64,000 nt of DNA from Chitinophaga fulva. GTDB lineage: Bacteria > Bacteroidota > Bacteroidia > Chitinophagales > Chitinophagaceae. The notes below the pieces were generated by a model. That model was not told the origin of the DNA. It saw only the letters and a list, made by a program, of their open reading frames with translations, and searched no databases. Shown one piece after another: positions 59,777-64,000 of this stretch (position 1 is the first letter of the stretch; every line of letters begins with the position of its first letter). The DNA is taken from assembly GCF_012927205.1 (NCBI RefSeq), contig NZ_JABBGC010000004.1:784485-848484 (forward strand), given 5' to 3'. The position numbers were made by a program, and so were the translations under genes.

Positions 59777-61492
59777 ATGATAAAAAGATACCTGTTCCTT
59801 ATTCCTTTGCTGTTCCTTGTAGCCCGCACTTATGCCAACACGGGTGAGCCTGTTAAAGAGCTGATTCAGCAGATGACCTCAGATGTGGACGACCTGCATA
59901 AAGTATACATTTTCCGGTACAGCCCGGAGTACTTCGGCCGTATGCGCACGTGCTACCACCAAACACTGGCATCACTGAAATCATTGTCGTTTGCCTCGTT
60001 GCCGGTGAGTGACCAGGTAGATTACATTCTGCTGAAGCGTAAGATAGGTGAGGAGCTGAGGGATATCGATGAAAATGAAGCGTTGTATAAACTGCTGCAA
60101 CCTGCAGTAATTCCCTTCGCGCCAACACTGATGACCATGCAGGTGAAACGCCGTCGCGGTGACAACCCCGACGTGCCTAAGATGGTGGCTGATCTCGCTA
60201 CTGTGCAGCAACAGATCATCACTGCACAGGCCTCGCTGAAGAACAAAAGTTCGCTGACGCCTGCACAGGCCCGCCAGGCCGCGGAGATCGTGGGAGAGCT
60301 GCGTAACGGTCTCAAAGGTGTATATACCTTCTATTACAGTTATGAACCAGCCTTCACCAAACAGGTGAAACAGCCCTATCAGCAAACTGACAGCCTGCTG
60401 GGCCTGTATGGCCGTTTTCTCGGTCAGGAGCTGGCAGATAAAACCGATAAAACACTGGACGCTTCCGGAATCAAAGGAACACCCATTGGCCGCGAGGCGC
60501 TTATTGCACAATTACAATATGAAATGATCCCTTATTCCCCCGAAGAACTGGTGGAGATGGCTAACAAAGAATTCGCCTGGTGTGATGCGGAGATGCTGAA
60601 AGCGTCCGCAGCACTGGGTTTTGGGAAGGATTGGAAAAAGGCGCTGGAGAAGGTGAAAGAGAACCATGTGGAACCAGGGCGGCAACCGGAAATGATACAC
60701 CGGTTGGCTGATGAAGCGATCAAATTTGTGGAAGACAGTAACCTGGTGACCGTACCGGCGCTGGCCAAAGAAGCCTGGCGCATGTTTATGCTGTCTAAAG
60801 AGCAGCAACGTTTTGCACCGTTTTTCCTTGGCGGTGAATCTATCCTGGTGGCTTATCCGACTGATGATATGGACGAAGCTACAAAAGCAATGAGCCTGCG
60901 CAGCAATAACTACGCTTTTGCCCATGCTACAGTTTTTCACGAACTGATACCCGGCCACAACCTGCAGGGGTTTATGAATAAACGCAATAAACCTTACCGC
61001 CGTATGTTCGGCACGCCTTTCTCCGTAGAGGGGTGGGCGTTATATTGGGAGATGCTCCTGTGGAATAAAAACTTCCACAGCACGCCTGAGCAGAAAGTAG
61101 GTGCGTTGTTCTGGCGGATGCACCGTTGCGCCCGCATTATCTTCTCCCTGAATTACCATCTGGGCAAATGGACACCTCAGCAGTGTATCGATTTCCTTGT
61201 TGACCGTGTAGGGCACGAACGTTTCAGCGCGTCATCCGAAGTGCGCCGTTCTTTTGAAGGCGATTATGGTCCGCTGTACCAGATCGCTTATATGATGGGT
61301 GGATTGCAACTGCGGGCGCTGCATCATGAGCTGATTGACAGTGGAAAGATGACTGAAAAACAATTCCACGATGCTTTCCTTCATGAGAATGCTATTCCCA
61401 TTGAGATGTTCCGTGCTATCATCACGCATCAGGCACTGACGCCGGATTTTAAAACAAAGTGGCGTTTTGCGGACCAATTGTTGCAGCAGTAA
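59777..61492 (+). CDS. DUF885 family secreted metallopeptidase
   Basis: 571 residues with a signal peptide (about 1-21). A large helical body with the zinc-binding FHELIPGHNLQGF (HExxxGH type, near residue 388) and VEGWALYWEML, where a glutamate follows. DUF885 relates to M2/M3-like peptidases; the substrate is unknown. Likely periplasmic. A near-promoter TATCTTTA lies at 59741-59748. Confidence 0.88.
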   Translation: MIKRYLFLIPLLFLVARTYANTGEPVKELIQQMTSDVDDLHKVYIFRYSPEYFGRMRTCYHQTLASLKSLSFASLPVSDQVDYILLKRKIGEELRDIDENEALYKLLQPAVIPFAPTLMTMQVKRRRGDNPDVPKMVADLATVQQQIITAQASLKNKSSLTPAQARQAAEIVGELRNGLKGVYTFYYSYEPAFTKQVKQPYQQTDSLLGLYGRFLGQELADKTDKTLDASGIKGTPIGREALIAQLQYEMIPYSPEELVEMANKEFAWCDAEMLKASAALGFGKDWKKALEKVKENHVEPGRQPEMIHRLADEAIKFVEDSNLVTVPALAKEAWRMFMLSKEQQRFAPFFLGGESILVAYPTDDMDEATKAMSLRSNNYAFAHATVFHELIPGHNLQGFMNKRNKPYRRMFGTPFSVEGWALYWEMLLWNKNFHSTPEQKVGALFWRMHRCARIIFSLNYHLGKWTPQQCIDFLVDRVGHERFSASSEVRRSFEGDYGPLYQIAYMMGGLQLRALHHELIDSGKMTEKQFHDAFLHENAIPIEMFRAIITHQALTPDFKTKWRFADQLLQQ

Positions 61493-61520
61493 GGAATCGT
61501 TACTTTTATAAAAAAATGTT

Positions 61521-62297
61521 ATGCCTGAATTACCTGACCTGAACGTGTTCAGTCACAATCTGGAGAAAGTGCTGCTGCATCAGCAACTGGAGACAATCGA
61601 TGTGACGGTGAAAAAGAAACTGCTTACGCCTGAAAAAGAGCTGAAAGCAGCACTGGAAGGGCAGCACCTGGAATCCATCCGGCGTGTGGGCAAAGAACTG
61701 CATTTCGAATTTAAAAATGGCCATGTGCTGGGAATGCACCTGATGTTGCATGGCAAACTATATTTATTTGACCAGCAAAACGAGCAGAAACACACCATCT
61801 GCACGTTGTTGTTTAAAGATGGCAAAGGCCTGGCCCTGACGGATTATCAGGGCCAGGCAAACATCTTCCTGGACCCAGCCCCCAAAGAGGCTCCCGACGC
61901 GCTTTCCAAAGAATTGACCGAAGCGTGGCTGGAAGCTGCGCTGGCCAAAAAGAGAACAGCCATCAAAAAATACTTAACAGATCAAAAAAATATCCTTGGC
62001 ATCGGTAACGCCTATGCGGACGATATCCTGTGGGAGGCGCGTATCTCGCCGTTCTCTGTTTGCAATCAAATTCCTTCAGCGGCGGTAAAAGCGCTGTACA
62101 AAGCTATCCATAAGGTATTGACCACCGCGGAGAAAAATATCCGCAAAAATCATCCTGATATTATCAATGGTGAAGTGCGTGATTATATGCTGGTGCATAG
62201 CCATAAGCTGATAGAGAGCCCCGGTGGTGCAACGATACAGCATGTTTCATCCGGCGGCAAGACTTACTACACGAATGAACAAGTGGAGTATAAATAG
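61521..62297 (+). CDS. Fpg/Nei family protein with degenerate zinc finger
   Basis: 258 residues. It begins MPELPD, so the mature N-terminal proline and the next glutamate used for base excision are present, and the helix-two-turn-helix region reads ILGIGNAYADDILWEA. The C-terminal finger has lost its four cysteines: it ends GGKTYYTNEQVEYK. It may be a zincless-finger DNA glycosylase like those described in NEIL1 relatives. Its substrate is uncertain. Confidence 0.88.
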   Translation: MPELPDLNVFSHNLEKVLLHQQLETIDVTVKKKLLTPEKELKAALEGQHLESIRRVGKELHFEFKNGHVLGMHLMLHGKLYLFDQQNEQKHTICTLLFKDGKGLALTDYQGQANIFLDPAPKEAPDALSKELTEAWLEAALAKKRTAIKKYLTDQKNILGIGNAYADDILWEARISPFSVCNQIPSAAVKALYKAIHKVLTTAEKNIRKNHPDIINGEVRDYMLVHSHKLIESPGGATIQHVSSGGKTYYTNEQVEYK

Positions 62298-62300
62298 CTG

Positions 62301-63113
62301 TCAGCCTGTTGTGATAGCCACGGCCGGCGTTTCTTCCCGTTGTTCATAAATGTTGCCTGCAATTTTTTCTACCAATGGTTTCGGGAAAAATTTCGGCAGG
62401 AATGCATTCAGTTTGTTGATGAACCCCGGCACAATTTCCGCTTTGCCTTTAAACAGTCCGTTCACAGCTATTTTGGCCACACTTTCCGGGGTCATATTGA
62501 ACCGGTCTGCAATTTTGCGGGTACTGTTGCCCATGCGGGCGCGGTTCACAAAATCAGTGTCTGTACTGCCGGGGCTCAACGCGCTCACCGAGATGGGCGA
62601 GTGGCGCAGCTCATAGCGCAGGCCTCTGGTGAACGACAACGCAAATGCTTTGGTAGCAGCGTAAATGTTGAGATAAGGGACTGTCTGATAAGCTGTGGTG
62701 CTGGCGAGGTTAAGTAACCATGATTTTGGAGACCGGCGCAGTACCGGGATATAGGCGTATGATAATCCCACCTGGGCTTTGATGTTCACATCGATGATGT
62801 TGAACTGCTCTTCGAGGGAGAGATTTTCAAAAGCGCCATTGATGCCATAGCCGGCATTGTTCACTACCACAGTCAGCTGTTCGTGCCAGCGGCTGCTCCA
62901 CGCGGTGACCTTCGACAATGCGTCCGGTTTCGACAGGTCCTGATGGAGCGTGTGTACATGGACGTGATAAAGCCCCACTAATGCTGTCGCTGTTTCCTGC
63001 AGAGACGTATCATCCAGGTCCACCAGTAGCAGGTGATAGTTTCTTTGTGCCAGTTCGGCTGCAATGGCTTTGCCAATACCCTTGGCAGCGCCGGTTACCA
63101 ATGCGTAAGACAT
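62301..63113 (-). CDS. Short-chain dehydrogenase/reductase
   Basis: 270 residues. Classical SDR: ALVTGAAKGIGKAIA (about 4-18), VVVNNAGYGINGAF, the active-site serine in LNLASTTAYQ and YAATKAF. The region after the catalytic lysine resembles the 17-beta-hydroxysteroid/DltE-like group (PGSTDTDFVNRA, EIVPGFINKL). Substrate unknown. Convergent with the Fpg-like gene, three bases apart. The phytanoyl-CoA-dioxygenase-like gene ends 12 bases upstream on the same strand. Confidence 0.9.
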   Translation of the reverse strand: MSYALVTGAAKGIGKAIAAELAQRNYHLLLVDLDDTSLQETATALVGLYHVHVHTLHQDLSKPDALSKVTAWSSRWHEQLTVVVNNAGYGINGAFENLSLEEQFNIIDVNIKAQVGLSYAYIPVLRRSPKSWLLNLASTTAYQTVPYLNIYAATKAFALSFTRGLRYELRHSPISVSALSPGSTDTDFVNRARMGNSTRKIADRFNMTPESVAKIAVNGLFKGKAEIVPGFINKLNAFLPKFFPKPLVEKIAGNIYEQREETPAVAITTG

Positions 63114-63125
63114 ACGTATAATATT

Positions 63126-63989
63126 TTAGATAGCAGTACTGTTAACTTTCGCCAGCTTACCTTCGGTGGCTTTAGCGGCGGCCCATTGCGGTTTTCCGCC
63201 GTGCAGGTGCTGCTTCAGCTGTGCCAGTTTATGATAAAATGGTGTAGGAGACTGTGCATGTTTGGGTTGGTAAGCACCCGTGACTACGGGGATGTACATC
63301 ACCCTTCGGCGGCTTTTTTCGCCGGTGAAAGGTGATTGTTGTACACGGTGCCATAACCGGCCATCATGCACGGTAAGGTCGCCGGCTTCAATCTCAAAGC
63401 CGGTTTCCCGCTCGTCAGGCGTATGATCGATAAAATATTTTTTACGGAACAGCAGCCGGAAGAGACTTTGGTGGTGTGTGCCTGCGAGTACGCGCAGACC
63501 ACCGTTTTCCAGCGGGCAGTCATCCAGATGGATGCCTACGTTGAGCATAGGCAGAATCCGTGTGCCGAGGAAAAGATCACGGGGACTGTCGGTATGCCAT
63601 CCCAACTGCCGGAACTGGCTGCTGTCGGTATTTACATAGTGATTGATGACGAGGCCGTCTTTTTCATTTTCGCCAATGCGGCCATCATAAGGCGATAGCA
63701 GGTTGGTCAGCGCCAGGAGGCGTTCATCTTTCAGCAGCTCCCGCAGCGCATTGCTGTAGTGAGAGGCAAATGCGATGCGTTGTATCAGGGGCGTGCCGTT
63801 AATGTCGCTGCCAAATTTCAATGGGATGCCATTTACTTTTTCTACCTGGTTGCGCAGCAGGAAATCCTGTACCTGCGCTACTTCGCTTAAAATAAGAGAC
63901 AACGATTCTTTGTCGAGGAAATTTTTAAACTGTATGATACCATGTTGCTGAAAATAGGTCAGTTGTGGGGCAGTGACAGTTTTCCCCAA
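63126..63989 (-). CDS. Phytanoyl-CoA dioxygenase family protein (5' end may continue past the window)
   Basis: 287 residues visible. Fe(II)/2-oxoglutarate oxygenase: iron ligands H132 and D134 in GWHTDSPRDLF and H214 in LWHRVQQ, with a basic residue (R228 region) to bind 2-oxoglutarate. The first codon taken is a TTG at 63989; no in-frame ATG lies between it and the window edge, so the true start may lie outside. The N-terminal QLTYFQQHGIIQFKNFL fits the usual family beginning, so little is missing. Paired with the SDR on the same strand, perhaps for a lipid or secondary-metabolite modification. Confidence 0.85.
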   Translation of the reverse strand: MGKTVTAPQLTYFQQHGIIQFKNFLDKESLSLILSEVAQVQDFLLRNQVEKVNGIPLKFGSDINGTPLIQRIAFASHYSNALRELLKDERLLALTNLLSPYDGRIGENEKDGLVINHYVNTDSSQFRQLGWHTDSPRDLFLGTRILPMLNVGIHLDDCPLENGGLRVLAGTHHQSLFRLLFRKKYFIDHTPDERETGFEIEAGDLTVHDGRLWHRVQQSPFTGEKSRRRVMYIPVVTGAYQPKHAQSPTPFYHKLAQLKQHLHGGKPQWAAAKATEGKLAKVNSTAI

Positions 63990-64000
63990 ATGAAATACGG

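Overview
The window looks like chromosomal DNA of an aerobic Bacteroidota bacterium of the Chitinophaga type. Four things point there: several promoters read TTTG / TAnnTTTG, starts are rarely preceded by a purine-rich ribosome site, gene sets such as ECF sigma + FecR + STN protein are typical of the phylum, and base composition is moderate and even. I see no transposase, phage gene, CRISPR array or plasmid function. It reads as core chromosome, with one regulatory/surface cassette and many palindromic intergenic repeats.

Positions 1-8923 hold nearly the whole C5 heme pathway. A seven-gene leftward unit runs hemA-hemC-hemD-hemE-hemF-hemB-hemL, with hemL cut by the window edge. hemH and hemG diverge from it rightward. 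Together they cover glutamyl-tRNA to protoheme by the protoporphyrin route. The proton-translocating transhydrogenase (three pnt genes) follows at 8985-12057. From 12159 to 25843 come housekeeping genes: an RsmF-like rRNA methyltransferase, a LysM/RlpA-like envelope protein, NamZ-like muramidase and fmt, an FKBP, a metE unit, pepT, exbB/exbD, prmC, ribD and a YigZ protein.

Positions 26278-36867 carry a 3-hydroxyacyl-CoA dehydrogenase, an Mrp/ApbC Fe-S carrier, pyrF, a glutaryl-CoA-dehydrogenase-like enzyme, ApbE, two envelope proteins, a HAD hydrolase and a DUF2130 coiled-coil protein. From 37169 to 46970 are a tRNA-Leu(GAG), an orphan histidine kinase, a GT2 glycosyltransferase, a PepSY membrane protein, two identical tRNA-Gly(GCC) genes, a pair of multi-pass membrane proteins, an SMP-30 protein, a small GNAT protein and an OmpH/Skp protein.

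The most distinctive locus is 47302-51904: an ECF sigma factor, a FecR anti-sigma factor, then an STN + carboxypeptidase-regulatory-like protein. Its C-terminal part is not a TonB receptor but a 16-residue GxQ[IV]xGVxN repeat array with a barrel-like tail. A shorter paralogue follows it. I infer a transmembrane signalling cassette whose sensor is a surface-repeat protein. The rest (51984-63989) holds a secreted beta-propeller with an AraC regulator, a lipoprotein, a Tat-exported phospholipase C, two convergent L,D-transpeptidases, a DUF885 peptidase, an Fpg-like protein with no zinc-finger cysteines, an SDR and a phytanoyl-CoA-dioxygenase-like protein.

Intergenic gaps carry at least two families of inverted repeats. 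One is built on ATTACGAATT units, the other on ATTTAGTTATTTAG / ATTTGGTTATTGG units. The second includes a perfect 43-bp inverted pair at 46298-46474. Several begin within a few bases of a stop codon or include one. Some sit between convergent genes and could act as terminators, but one lies between divergent genes, so that cannot be the whole explanation.
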